Of a stretch of DNA of 64,000 bases, positions 23,550 through 33,775 are shown piece by piece. Position numbers and translations under genes: made by a program. A model generated the notes under the pieces. It had not been told where the DNA came from, made no database searches, and saw nothing but the letters and a program-made list of their open reading frames with translations. Each line of letters begins with the position of its first letter. Within the stretch, counting starts at the first letter, position 1. Source of the stretch: Nitrobacteraceae bacterium AZCC 2146 (lineage in GTDB: Bacteria; Pseudomonadota; Alphaproteobacteria; Rhizobiales; Xanthobacteraceae); NCBI GenBank assembly GCA_036924855.1, contig JBAGRP010000001.1, positions 4,278,001 through 4,342,000 of the forward strand, written 5' to 3'.

Positions 23550-25832
23550 ATGGCAAAAAAACAGGTCACCGGTGTCGAGGAATATCAAGGCGCAGCCGCA
23601 GGCTGGGGTGCTCTGAAGGCCGTGGCAAATGCATTGCGCGGGCAGATGGCGGTCGTGAACGAAACCCATGGCCTGCTCACCATGAACCAGCCGCACGGTT
23701 TCGATTGCCCGGGCTGCGCCTGGCCCGACCCGAAGCATACTTCTTCGTTTGAATTCTGCGAGAATGGCGCCAAGGCGGTGTCGTGGGAAGCGACGTCGAA
23801 GCGCACCACGCCGGAATTCTTCGCGGCCCACACCGTGAGCGAACTCTGGGGCTGGAAGGACTTTGACCTCGAGAACGAAGGCCGCCTCACCCATCCGATG
23901 GCCTATGACCCGGCCTCCGATCGCTATCTGCCGATTTCGTGGGAAGACGCGATGACGCGAATCGGCACAGCGCTACGCGCGCTGCCGGATCCCAACATGG
24001 CGGAATTCTACACTTCCGGCCGCGCCTCGAACGAGGCAGCGTTTCTGTATCAGCTGTTCGTGCGCGAATACGGCACCAATAATTTTCCCGATTGCTCCAA
24101 CATGTGCCACGAGGCCACCAGTGTCGGGCTGCCGGAATCGATCGGCGTCGGCAAGGGCACAGTGACGCTGGAAGATTTCGACCATGCGGATGCGGTCTTT
24201 TGCATCGGCCACAATCCCGGCACCAACCATCCGCGGATGCTGACGACCTTGCGCGAATGTGCCAAGCGCGGCGCGGCGATCGTCTCGATCAATCCGCTGC
24301 GCGAGCGCGGGCTGGAGCGCTTCATGTCGCCGCAGAGCCCGGTGGAGATGATGACGCTAAGCTCGACGCCTATTTCATCGGCCTACTATCAGGTGAAAGT
24401 CGGCGGCGACATCGCCGTGCTGAAGGGCATGATGAAGACGCTTGTGGCGCTCGATGCCGCGAGTCTAGCGGAAGGCGGCCCCGGCGTGCTCGATCGCGCT
24501 TTCATCGCCGCACACACTGTAGGCATCGACGCGCTGCTGGCAGACATCGATGCAACGTCATGGGAGGCGATCGAGAAATCCTCGGGCCTGCCCCGGGCCG
24601 ATATCGAGAACATCGGCACCATCTACGCCAGGGCCAAGAGCGTCATTATCAATTACGGCATGGGCATCACCCAGCATCGCCACGGTACCGGCAATGTGCA
24701 GCAGATCGCCAATCTGCTGATGCTGCGCGGAAACATCGGACGCCCCGGCGCCGGCATCTCGCCGCTGCGCGGCCATTCCAACGTGCAGGGCGACCGCACC
24801 GTGGGGATTACCGAAGTGCCGAATGCGGCCTTGCTGGACGGCATCAAGCGCGTGTTCGGCTTCGAGCCGCCGCGCGACCATGGCCATGACGCCGTCGCGG
24901 CGGTGCGGGCGATCCGCGATGGCCGCTCCAAGGCGCTGATCTGCCTCGGCGGCAATCTCGCTGTGGCGATGTCGGATCCCGAGGCCACATACCCCGCGAT
25001 GCGCGGCCTCGATCTTGCCGTGCATATCGCTACCAAACTCAATCGCTCGCATCTGCTGCTGGCGAAGCAGTCGATCCTGCTGCCATGCTTGGGGCGTACC
25101 GAGATCGACGTGCAGGCCTCGGGCCCGCAATCGGTCACCGTGGAAGATTCGATGTCGATGGTGCACGCCTCGCGCGGCGGATTGAAGCCGGCCTCGGAAC
25201 ATCTGAAATCCGAGACCGCGATCATCGGTGCCATGGCGATGGCGACGCTGCCGAACACAAAGGTGCGCTGGGCCGAACTGGTCGCCGACTACAGCAAGAT
25301 CCGCGACGCCATCGAGGGCGTGTTTCCTGCCTTCAAGGATTACAACACCCGCATCAAGGAGCCCGGCGGCTTTCGCCTCTACAACGCAGCGTCAGAACGG
25401 GAATGGCTGACGCCGGGCAACAAGGCGAATTTTCTGCTCTTTCCCGGGCTCTATGAAGACGGACCCGGCGACGAAGCACTGACACTGACGACGATCCGCA
25501 GCCACGACCAGTACAACACCACGATCTACGGCATGAACGACCGCTATCGCGGCATCACCGGCCGACGCGATGTCGTCTTCGTCAACGAACAGGATCTCGC
25601 CAGTCGCGGCCTGAAGCATGGCGACCTGATCGACATCGCTGTTGCCGCGCCCGGCAATGTCACCCGCGTGATGCGGCGCATGACAGCGGTGTCCTACAAG
25701 ATCGCGCAGGGCTCGGTCGCGGCGTATTATCCCGAGGCTAACGTGCTGGTGGCGCTCGACCAGCACGATGCGAAGTCGGGAACGCCGGCCTACAAGTCGA
25801 TTCCGATCCGGATCGAAGCATCCGCCAATTAG
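23550..25832 (+). CDS. FdhF/YdeP-family molybdopterin oxidoreductase
   Basis: 760 residues, the usual length of YdeP-type enzymes. Marks are FDCPGCAWPDP with Cys53/Cys56 near the N terminus, NFPDCSNMCHEATS with Cys186 at the position of the formate dehydrogenase selenocysteine, LRGHSNVQGDRTVGI, and the C-terminal molybdopterin-binding GMNDRYRGITGRRDVVFVN segment. YdeP relatives affect acid resistance in enteric bacteria and others are formate dehydrogenase-like; the reaction is not known. The start is ATG at 23550 behind AAGGAC; earlier in-frame codons to 23280 add an unrelated leader. It is the second molybdoenzyme within 6 kb, and neither has redox subunits beside it. Confidence 0.87.
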   Translation: MAKKQVTGVEEYQGAAAGWGALKAVANALRGQMAVVNETHGLLTMNQPHGFDCPGCAWPDPKHTSSFEFCENGAKAVSWEATSKRTTPEFFAAHTVSELWGWKDFDLENEGRLTHPMAYDPASDRYLPISWEDAMTRIGTALRALPDPNMAEFYTSGRASNEAAFLYQLFVREYGTNNFPDCSNMCHEATSVGLPESIGVGKGTVTLEDFDHADAVFCIGHNPGTNHPRMLTTLRECAKRGAAIVSINPLRERGLERFMSPQSPVEMMTLSSTPISSAYYQVKVGGDIAVLKGMMKTLVALDAASLAEGGPGVLDRAFIAAHTVGIDALLADIDATSWEAIEKSSGLPRADIENIGTIYARAKSVIINYGMGITQHRHGTGNVQQIANLLMLRGNIGRPGAGISPLRGHSNVQGDRTVGITEVPNAALLDGIKRVFGFEPPRDHGHDAVAAVRAIRDGRSKALICLGGNLAVAMSDPEATYPAMRGLDLAVHIATKLNRSHLLLAKQSILLPCLGRTEIDVQASGPQSVTVEDSMSMVHASRGGLKPASEHLKSETAIIGAMAMATLPNTKVRWAELVADYSKIRDAIEGVFPAFKDYNTRIKEPGGFRLYNAASEREWLTPGNKANFLLFPGLYEDGPGDEALTLTTIRSHDQYNTTIYGMNDRYRGITGRRDVVFVNEQDLASRGLKHGDLIDIAVAAPGNVTRVMRRMTAVSYKIAQGSVAAYYPEANVLVALDQHDAKSGTPAYKSIPIRIEASAN

Positions 25833-25906
25833 GCTGCGCCGCAACATGACCGCTTCCCATCGGGAGGCGGTTGCCGTGCGTGCGTTTTCAGCGTACCGGG
25901 GCGCCC

Positions 25907-27193
25907 ATGAACAGCGCCATCGAACCCGCAACAAAGCCCAGTCCTGAAACCACCACTTCGCGCATCGGCGCTGCGCTGATGGCGGCCATGGTGATCCTGA
26001 CCTGCGGGCACATTCTATCCAATCTGCTGCGCACCACGCCGGCCATGGCCATCGACCTGATGGCGGTGGATCTCGGCTCCACCGCTCAGGCTTTGGCAGC
26101 GCTGACCGCGGCCTATCACTTTTCCTTTGCGATCTGCCAGATTCCGATCGGCGTAGCGCTGGATCGCTACAGTATCCGGACCGTTTCGCTGACGTTATTC
26201 GCGGGCACCATCGCCGGCGCCTGCCTCGCGGCGCTGTCGCGCGGCCCGGTGAGTTTCTTCCTGGCGCAGTTGCTGCTCGGCATGGCGACATCGGGCATGC
26301 TGATGTGCCCGATGGCACTCGCTGCCAAGCGATTGTCGCCTGCGCAGTTCGGGCTGTGGTCCGGACTGATCCTGTCGCTCGGAAATGCCGGGATGCTGCT
26401 GTCGGCAAGTCCCCTCGCCTTCGTAGTGGAGCATTGGGGCTGGCGCACCGGCTTCTGGCTGGCGGGCGCCGCCGCCTTCGTCGTCGCCGGACTGGTGATG
26501 CTGATCGTGCCCAATGACAGACCGGTGCAAGCGAAGAGCCGAGCCCTGCTTGCGGAGATGACGACGGTGCTGCGGCTCGGTGGATCGCGGGCACTGCGCG
26601 GCATCGTCATCCTCGCTTTCGTCTCGCTGGCGGTGCAGATCGTGCTGCGCGGGTTGTGGGCCGGCCCGTGGCTGATGAACATCAAGGGCCTGTCGCGACT
26701 CGAGGCCGGCAATGTGCTGGCGGTGTTCACGGTCGCACTGGTCGTGGCACCGGCGCTGATGGGCATTCTGGATCGCAAGCTCGGGCAACGCCGCCTGCTG
26801 TTGTTGGCGACGCAGCTGCTGGCCGCCGGCCTGTTCGTGGCGATGGCGCTGGGCGCGCCCGGTTTCCCGCTGGCCAATGCGTTCGGCGTCGCCTTGATGC
26901 CGGCCTCATTCGACGTCGGCGTGCTGGTGTCGATCGGCTTGCTGGTCTGCGTGCAGCCGCTGATCTACGCGATGACGCGGCAGGTCATCGCGGTCGAAAA
27001 CACCGGCAAGGCACTGTCGGCGGTTAACCTGTCGTTCTTCCTCGGCACCGCGGTGCTGCAGTCGGTGACCAGCCCGATCGCCGCGGCGTGGGGCCTGCCG
27101 GCGGTGCTGATCGCAATGGCGATCTTCCTGAGCACCGCAACCGTTGCATTCTTCGTGTTGACCCGCCCTGCCGCGCCGCGCCTGGCCGCATAA
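25907..27193 (+). CDS. MFS transporter
   Basis: 428 residues with about 12 hydrophobic segments and the MFS loop IGVALDRYSIRTVSL between helices 2 and 3. The first helices contain MVILTCGHILSNLLRTTPAMAIDLMAVDLG. I cannot assign a substrate; the shape is of the NarK/CynX-like general MFS type. ATG at 25907 is preferred over 25871 as it begins the polar N terminus before helix 1. It lies 74 bases downstream of the YdeP-type gene, so co-transcription is plausible. Confidence 0.8.
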   Translation: MNSAIEPATKPSPETTTSRIGAALMAAMVILTCGHILSNLLRTTPAMAIDLMAVDLGSTAQALAALTAAYHFSFAICQIPIGVALDRYSIRTVSLTLFAGTIAGACLAALSRGPVSFFLAQLLLGMATSGMLMCPMALAAKRLSPAQFGLWSGLILSLGNAGMLLSASPLAFVVEHWGWRTGFWLAGAAAFVVAGLVMLIVPNDRPVQAKSRALLAEMTTVLRLGGSRALRGIVILAFVSLAVQIVLRGLWAGPWLMNIKGLSRLEAGNVLAVFTVALVVAPALMGILDRKLGQRRLLLLATQLLAAGLFVAMALGAPGFPLANAFGVALMPASFDVGVLVSIGLLVCVQPLIYAMTRQVIAVENTGKALSAVNLSFFLGTAVLQSVTSPIAAAWGLPAVLIAMAIFLSTATVAFFVLTRPAAPRLAA

Positions 27194-27307
27194 TTTTACC
27201 ACGACGTTACGCCGGCAAGTTGCTGGAGTTGCGCGTTGCGCTATGCTCTGATGCCCGACGCGATGCGACGAAAATGTCGTGCGCAGTCTTTGCAGGGAGG
27301 ACGTCAC

Positions 27308-27508
27308 TTGCCTTTTTTCGTCAAGGGGACTGATACGTCAGGGACCATCTCGCTGCGCCGCGATAACGCTGCGGCCGCCGTGAAGAAAGCCAAAGAACTC
27401 ATGGACGACGGCTGCTGGGATATCGAGATCACCGGCCCGGACGGACATGCCCATGAGCTGGCTGCGTTCGAGGCCCAACAAACTGCCGGCGCGGATCGCG
27501 CCGGTTGA
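27308..27508 (+). CDS. small conserved hypothetical protein, TTG start
   Basis: 66 residues, PFFVKGTDTSGTISLRRDNA followed by a helix AAAVKKAKELMDDGCWD and the strand-like IEITGPDGHAHEL. I recall similar short uncharacterised proteins in Bradyrhizobium genomes. The start is TTG at 27308 because GGGAGGA stands seven bases upstream and the conserved sequence begins there; the longer frame from 27236 lacks a ribosome site. Its stop overlaps the presumed TTG start of the GST gene, so the pair is probably translationally coupled. Confidence 0.65.
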   Translation: MPFFVKGTDTSGTISLRRDNAAAAVKKAKELMDDGCWDIEITGPDGHAHELAAFEAQQTAGADRAG

Positions 27509-28449
27509 TCGATACGGTGACGGCACCGGAACTTATTCTGCATCACTACCCGCGTTCGCCGTTCGCCGAAAAAGTCCGCACTGCATTCGGGCTGAAAGGC
27601 CTGCGCTGGCGCTCGGTGATCCAGCCGCGGATCGCGCCGAAGCCGGCACTCATTCCGCTCACCGGCGGCTACCGCCGAATCCCGGTGCTGCAGATCGGCG
27701 CCGATATCTATTGCGACAGCCGCCGGATCCTCGCCGAACTCGAATCGCGCTTTCCCGAGCCCAGCCTTTATCCTGATGGCACGCGCGGCCAGGCCGACCT
27801 GATCGCGGCATGGGCGGATCGCTGCCTGTTTCCCAATGCGCTCGGACTCGTGTTCGGCCTGCACGGCGACCGCTTTCCGCCCGAGTTGCACGCCGATCGC
27901 GCCCGTTTCACCGCTGGAAAATTCGATGGCTGGGACAGTGCGAAGATGCAGGTGCAATTGCCGGCGCTGCGCGACCAGTTTCGCGTCCACCTCGCCTGGC
28001 TTGGTGACTGTCTTGCCGATGGCCGCCCGTTCCTGCTCGGCGCCGCGCCATCGCTGGCCGATCTCGCCGCATATCATCCGCTGTGGTACGCACGCAGCAA
28101 TCTCGGCGAAGCCGAAGGGCTCGCGGACTATCCGCGCCTACTCGCATGGATGGATCGCATCAATACCATCGGTCACGGCACTGTCGAAGAACTGCCGCCC
28201 GAGGACGCGCTTGGCATTGCCCGCGATGCGCAACCGGCACTTGCATCAAACATGACAAACAACACCGGGCATCGCTGGACGCCCGGCACGCGGCTGTCGA
28301 TAACGCCGAGCGACTGGGGCTTTGACCCCATCCTCGGTGACTTCGTCTCGGCAGGGAAGGACACCATCGCGTTGCGGCGGGACGACCCCGACGTCGGTGC
28401 GATCGTGGTGCATTTCCCGCGCGCGGGCTTTGCCATCGCGGAGGCATGA
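27505..28449 (+). CDS. glutathione S-transferase-family protein with extra C-terminal segment
   Basis: 314 residues. The thioredoxin-like GST N domain is LILHHYPRSPFAEKVRTAF ... RRIPVLQIGADIYCDSRRILAELE (about 9-85). A helical C domain follows to about 240, including FLLGAAPSLADLAAYHPLWY. The last 65 residues (from NNTGHRWTPG) form an added beta-rich segment not found in ordinary GSTs of 200-230 residues. The start is TTG at 27505 overlapping the previous stop, or GTG at 27517; there is no clear ribosome site, which fits coupling. It probably acts in glutathione conjugation or as a chaperone-like GST; the substrate is unknown. Confidence 0.75.
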   Translation: MIDTVTAPELILHHYPRSPFAEKVRTAFGLKGLRWRSVIQPRIAPKPALIPLTGGYRRIPVLQIGADIYCDSRRILAELESRFPEPSLYPDGTRGQADLIAAWADRCLFPNALGLVFGLHGDRFPPELHADRARFTAGKFDGWDSAKMQVQLPALRDQFRVHLAWLGDCLADGRPFLLGAAPSLADLAAYHPLWYARSNLGEAEGLADYPRLLAWMDRINTIGHGTVEELPPEDALGIARDAQPALASNMTNNTGHRWTPGTRLSITPSDWGFDPILGDFVSAGKDTIALRRDDPDVGAIVVHFPRAGFAIAEA

Positions 28450-28652
28450 CAGGCCCATCGCCAACGCATGGCCCGCATTCGCGATTTCCGCAGGTCGCAG
28501 TTTGACGGCATCGCGCAAACCCGGCTAAGTCCGGCGAAACGCTGCAAAGCCGCAGAATCCAACTCTGCGCATCGGTGCCTACAATTCAGCGCTCAACGAT
28601 AAAACAAGCTGGCCCGTCGCTTCGGCGATGCGTCGAAATGGAGGATAACGCC

Positions 28653-29897
28653 ATGACCATCAGCCGCCGCACATTCGGAATTGGCGCGTCTGCTCTGTTG
28701 GCCGGCCCGATCGCGGCGCCGTTCATCCGCAAGGCCGGTGCGGCCGAGCCGGTGATCCGGATCGGTGTGGTCAATTCGATGAGCGGCGGTCTCGCGGCCT
28801 ATGCGCAGGAAGGCCAGCCGGCGTTCGAATACATCATCAAGAAGATCAATGCCGAGGGCGGCATCAAGAGCAAGGGCGGCGCCAAGATCGAGCTGGTGCT
28901 GGCCGACGATACCAGCCAGCCGGCGCGCACCGCCGCCGAAGCCCGCAGGCTGATTACCGAAGAAAAGATCCAGCTGCTCACCGGCACCATCCTCAGCGCA
29001 CAGATGCTGGCGCTGACGCCGGTGGTCGACGAAGCAAAAATCCCGACGCTGTCGGTCTGGGCCGGCGGCTCGCAGTCGAACTACATGTTCACGCTCGGCT
29101 ATCCTTACGACCGCGGTTACGCGCAGACGATGCATGATTTCGTGATCTCGCTGCGCGACGACAACAAATTCGCGATCAAGACCGCTGTCATGGCCTATTC
29201 GAACTACGAGGCCGGGCAGCAGTCCAACAAATTCCTGGTCGAGAAGTTGAAGGCCAGCGGCATCCAGATCATCGGCGAGGCCGCACTCGATATTCGCGCC
29301 CAGGACCAGACCGCGGCGATGGTGCGGATCCGCTCGCTCAAGCCCGACGTCGTGGTCGGCCTCGTCACGCCGCGCGATGGCATCCTGCTGCATCAGGCGC
29401 GCTACAATCTGAACTATCACGGCAGCATCTTCTGCGGCGGCACCGGCGGCTATTCGGATCTGTCGCTGTGGAAGGATCTCGGCCCCGAGATCGGCAAGGC
29501 GGTGTTGACCAGGAACCTGTTCGGCATGACCGGCTTCAGCGAAGGCGCCAAGATCCCGTCGATGCAGGCGATCGTCAAGGAACTGCGCGACGTCGCCAAG
29601 CTCGAGAAGATCGGACAGGGCGCCATTCAATATGCGCAGGCCGCGCGCGTGCTGCAGCAGGTGCTGGAGAACGCCAAATCGCTGCAGAGCGATGCGCTGC
29701 TCGACGCCCTGAAGAACGTCAACATTCCCTATGGCGATCCCAACCTCTACGTCTCTAAACCGAAGGGCCTGCAATTCGCCGAAGACCGTCTGCTCAAGGA
29801 TGGCTCCGCGATGTTCATCCAGTGGACGCCGGAGCAGGACCAGCAGGTCGTCTTCCCCAAGGAATTCGCCCAGGTGCCGCCGCGGCCACGGGTTTAA
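28653..29897 (+). CDS. HAAT-family ABC transporter substrate-binding protein, Tat-type signal
   Basis: 414 residues of the branched-chain amino acid-type periplasmic binding family: IRIGVVNSMSGGLAAYAQEGQPAFE, LVLADDTSQPARTAAEARRLI, VKELRDVAK. The N terminus ISRRTFGIGASALLAGPIAAPFIRKAGA has an SRRTFG twin-arginine motif, so export by Tat is likely, which is unusual but known for this family. ATG at 28653 has GGAGG eight bases upstream. First gene of a five-gene importer operon on the plus strand. The ligand is unknown; no catabolic gene is attached to the operon. Confidence 0.87.
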   Translation: MTISRRTFGIGASALLAGPIAAPFIRKAGAAEPVIRIGVVNSMSGGLAAYAQEGQPAFEYIIKKINAEGGIKSKGGAKIELVLADDTSQPARTAAEARRLITEEKIQLLTGTILSAQMLALTPVVDEAKIPTLSVWAGGSQSNYMFTLGYPYDRGYAQTMHDFVISLRDDNKFAIKTAVMAYSNYEAGQQSNKFLVEKLKASGIQIIGEAALDIRAQDQTAAMVRIRSLKPDVVVGLVTPRDGILLHQARYNLNYHGSIFCGGTGGYSDLSLWKDLGPEIGKAVLTRNLFGMTGFSEGAKIPSMQAIVKELRDVAKLEKIGQGAIQYAQAARVLQQVLENAKSLQSDALLDALKNVNIPYGDPNLYVSKPKGLQFAEDRLLKDGSAMFIQWTPEQDQQVVFPKEFAQVPPRPRV

Positions 29898-29906
29898 GAG
29901 GTCGCC

Positions 29907-30618
<712 letters not shown>

Positions 30619-30626
<8 letters not shown>

Positions 30627-31323
30627 GATCGACAACCTGGTCGCCGGCTATGGCGGCGTCGCCGTGCTGCGCGACATCAACGTCAAGATGGCGGCCGGCG
30701 AGATTGTCGGCCTGCTCGGCGCCAACAATGCCGGCAAGACCACGCTGATCAACAGCCTGTCCGGCATGGTGAAGCCGATGTCCGGCCGCATCATGTTCCT
30801 CGGCGAGGACATCAGCAAGATGACGCCGCAGGCGCGCGTCGAGCTCGGCATTGTCCAGGTACCGGAAGGCCGGCTGGTGTTTCCCGAAATGAGCATCCGC
30901 GAAAACCTTCTGCTCGGCGGCATCAATGCCCATGCGCGCAAGAACCGTCCGCAGCAGATGGAAAAGGTGCTCGCGCTGTTTCCGCGACTCGGCGAGCGGC
31001 TGTCGCAGAATGCCGGCTCATTGTCCGGCGGCGAACAGCAGATGCTGGCGATCGGCCGTGGCCTGATGGCGGAAGCCAAATTGCTGATGCTCGACGAACC
31101 CTCGCTCGGCCTGTCGCCGCTGTTCGTGCAGTACATCTTCGAGATCATCGACAAATTGCATGCCGACGGGCTGACCATCCTGCTGGTCGAGCAGAATCTG
31201 AACCTGACATTGCGCCACGCCAGGCGCTGCTACGTGCTGGAGCGCGGACAGGTGGCGGTCGAGGGCGAGGCGGAGGTCGTGAAGAACGATCCGCGCACCC
31301 GCAGCGCCTATCTTGGTTTGTGA
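30619..31323 (+). CDS. livF: Liv-type ABC transporter ATPase
   Basis: 234 residues. Walker A here reads GANNAGKTTL, with Asn replacing the usual Gly in the GxxGxGK pattern (GPNGAGK to GANNAGK). Signature LSGGEQQMLAIGRGL and Walker B LLMLDEPSLGL are normal, and VPEGRLVFPEMSIRENLLLGG is the LivF hallmark. ATG at 30619 lies inside the end of livG. It is the partner ATPase of the same importer. Confidence 0.9.
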
Positions 31324-31335
31324 TCGGAGAGTGAT

Positions 31336-32202
31336 GTGACCGAACTTTACCAGGCCCTCGCCCAGGGCCTTCTGATCGGCAGCACCTACGGGCTGCTCGC
31401 GCTCGGCATGGGCCTCGTCTACGGCGTCAGCGGTGTCGTCAATTTCTCCCACGGCGATTTCATCTCGCTCGGCATGTTCATGTGCCTGGCACTGTATTCC
31501 GCCTTTTCGCTGGACCCCTACGTCTCCGCCATCATCACCATCCCGGCGATGACGGCGATCGGCGCTGTCGTCTACATCTTCCTGATCCGGCCGATGGTCG
31601 GGCATCAGTTCCTGATGGTGGTGCAGCTGACGCTGGGTCTCAGCCTGGTGCTGCAGAACGGCATCCTGATGATCTTTGGTGGCCAGCCGGCGCGCACGCC
31701 GTCGGTGGTTGAGTCGAAACTCTTTATCCTGGGCGACGTCGTGCTGCGGGTGCCGCACATCATCGCCTTCGTGGTGTCGTTCGTGCTCGCCATCGGCCTC
31801 TACATCATGCTGCGCTCGACAGACTTCGGCCGCTCGATCCGCGCTGTGCATCAGAACGCCCATGCAGCGGCGCTGATGGGCATCAATGTCGGCCGCGTCC
31901 AGGTGCTGACCTTCGCGCTCGGCATCGGCATTCTCGCGCTGGCCGCGGCGCTGCTGCTGCCGGGCACGCCAATCCAGCCGACGCAAGGGCTGCGCTACAC
32001 CGTCATCACGCTGCTCGTCGTCGTGCTCGGCGGCATGACCAATTTCGTCGGTATCATGCTGGGTGGCCTGATCATCGGCATTGCCGAGGCCTTCGGCACC
32101 ATCTATCTCGACGGCCCGCTCGGCCTGCTGATGCCCTACATCATCTTCGTGGCGATCATGCTGTTCCGGCCGCAAGGCCTGACCTGGAGCGCTTCGCGAT
32201 GA
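31336..32202 (+). CDS. livH: Liv-type ABC transporter permease
   Basis: 288 residues, about eight hydrophobic segments; ALAQGLLIGSTYGLLALGMGLVYG at the N terminus and LLVVVLGGMTNFVGIMLGG near the C terminus are LivH marks. GTG start at 31336 after GGAGAGTGAT. It overlaps livM by four bases. It forms the membrane pore with LivM. Confidence 0.9.
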   Translation: MTELYQALAQGLLIGSTYGLLALGMGLVYGVSGVVNFSHGDFISLGMFMCLALYSAFSLDPYVSAIITIPAMTAIGAVVYIFLIRPMVGHQFLMVVQLTLGLSLVLQNGILMIFGGQPARTPSVVESKLFILGDVVLRVPHIIAFVVSFVLAIGLYIMLRSTDFGRSIRAVHQNAHAAALMGINVGRVQVLTFALGIGILALAAALLLPGTPIQPTQGLRYTVITLLVVVLGGMTNFVGIMLGGLIIGIAEAFGTIYLDGPLGLLMPYIIFVAIMLFRPQGLTWSASR

Positions 32203-33191
32203 GGGAGGAATTCTACAAGACGCTGTCGTCGCCGATCTGGTGGGGCGCGCTGGCGCTCGCCGCGATCATGCCCTTCATGCTGTCGAGCTACTACGTCCAT
32301 ATCCTCACGCTGTCGCTGGTCTATGTGGCGCTGGCGTCGTCGTGGAATATCGTCGGCGGCATGGCCGGGCAGATCTCGCTGGCGCACAGCCTGTTCATCG
32401 GCGTCGGCGCGATGCTCTCCAGCGCGCTGCTGCTCAAGCTCGGCATCAACATGTGGCTGGGCCTGGTGATCTCCGCCGCGATCTCCGGCGTGCTCGGCGC
32501 CATCATCGCCTGGATCGACTTCCGCTTTCAGCTCGGCCATCTCTCCTTCGTGCTGATCACACTGGCCTTCGCGGAGATGGGCAGCATCATCGTCGATGGC
32601 TGGGAATTCCTCGGCGGCGCCTCCGGCCTGTTGCTGCCCAAGGACACCGGCAACTTCCTCGCCTTCCAGTTCGGCGGCGGCCATGGCGCATTCTGGATGA
32701 TGCTGGCGCTGGCAGCGATCTGCGTGCTCGTCAATGTCGCGATCCTCAATGCGCCGCTCGGCTATTACCTGCGCACCATCCGCGACAACGAGAAGGCGGC
32801 ACAGGCGATCGGCGTCAACATCCTGCGCTACAAGATCATCGCCATGGTGATTTCCGCCGTGCTCGCCTCCGTCGTCGGCACCGCCTATGTGCGCTACCTC
32901 ACCTTCGCCGATCCCTATCTGCTGGTGTCGCCGGTGATCACCATCGAAATCGTGTTGTTCGCCACCGTCGGCGGGCTCGGCCGCGCCTATGGCCCGGCGC
33001 TCGGCGCGCTTCTGCTGGTGCCGCTCGGCGAAGTGCTGCGCGGCAAATTGGGCAGCACCCTGCCCGGTCTGCATTACTTCATCTACGGCATCGTGGTGAT
33101 CTCGGTCATCCTGGTGACGCCGCGCGGGCTGCTGCCACTGTTCGAACGGCTGTGGGCGCGCTGGCGAAGCCCGCAGCCGGCGAGCAAGTGA
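32199..33191 (+). CDS. livM: Liv-type ABC transporter permease
   Basis: 330 residues, hydrophobic throughout, with the LivM-type SWNIVGGMAGQISLAHSLFIG and ATVGGLGRAYGPALGALLL motifs. ATG at 32199 overlaps livH (ATGA). It is the last gene of the second importer operon; the next gene starts 125 bases on. Confidence 0.9.
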   Translation: MREEFYKTLSSPIWWGALALAAIMPFMLSSYYVHILTLSLVYVALASSWNIVGGMAGQISLAHSLFIGVGAMLSSALLLKLGINMWLGLVISAAISGVLGAIIAWIDFRFQLGHLSFVLITLAFAEMGSIIVDGWEFLGGASGLLLPKDTGNFLAFQFGGGHGAFWMMLALAAICVLVNVAILNAPLGYYLRTIRDNEKAAQAIGVNILRYKIIAMVISAVLASVVGTAYVRYLTFADPYLLVSPVITIEIVLFATVGGLGRAYGPALGALLLVPLGEVLRGKLGSTLPGLHYFIYGIVVISVILVTPRGLLPLFERLWARWRSPQPASK

Positions 33192-33316
33192 CTGGCGCCC
33201 CCGATCGCGGCCATGATCCCGGCAGTTAATTGATACCGTTCTAGTTGGCGGATCGCACAAGCGCGGCTAATCTCTTCCCTGGCAGGTGTGGACTGCGTCA
33301 GTGAGGGGAGCGAGCC

Positions 33317-33775
33317 ATGATTTACGTGCTTGGATTGCTGATGGGGTTGGTCGCCGGGCTGCGGGCCATGACCGCGGCGGCGGCGGTCAGCTGGGCCGCC
33401 TATCTCGGCCTGCTGAATGTCGCGGGCGGCTGGCTATCGTTTCTCGGCTCGACCTGGACCGTCATCATCCTCACCGTTCTCGCGATCGGCGAACTTGTCA
33501 CCGACCAATTGCCATCGACGCCCAGCCGCAAGATTCCGATGCAATTCGGCGCCCGCGTGCTGATCGGCGCGGTCGCCGGCACCGCCATTGCAGGCTCGGG
33601 CAATTGGCTGGTCGGCGCACTGGCCGGCATCGTCGGCGCGGTGGTTGGCACGCTCGGCGGAGCCAGCGTTCGCAGCCAGCTCGCGACAAATTTCGGCAAG
33701 GACGCACCGGCGGCCTTCATCGAAGACGCCGTCGCCATCATCGGCGCGGCCCTGATCGTGCTCGCGCTGAAATGA
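33317..33775 (+). CDS. DUF4126-type membrane protein
   Basis: 152 residues, four to five hydrophobic segments rich in Ala/Gly: YVLGLLMGLVAGLRAMTAA at the start, the polar LVTDQLPSTPSRKIPMQFGAR loop, and a C-terminal FIEDAVAIIGAALIVLALK helix. The pattern matches DUF4126, a membrane family of unknown role. ATG at 33317 is preceded by GAGGGGAGCGAGCC. Its stop overlaps the start of the flavoprotein reductase (ATGA), so the two are made together and may act together. Confidence 0.75.
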   Translation: MIYVLGLLMGLVAGLRAMTAAAAVSWAAYLGLLNVAGGWLSFLGSTWTVIILTVLAIGELVTDQLPSTPSRKIPMQFGARVLIGAVAGTAIAGSGNWLVGALAGIVGAVVGTLGGASVRSQLATNFGKDAPAAFIEDAVAIIGAALIVLALK

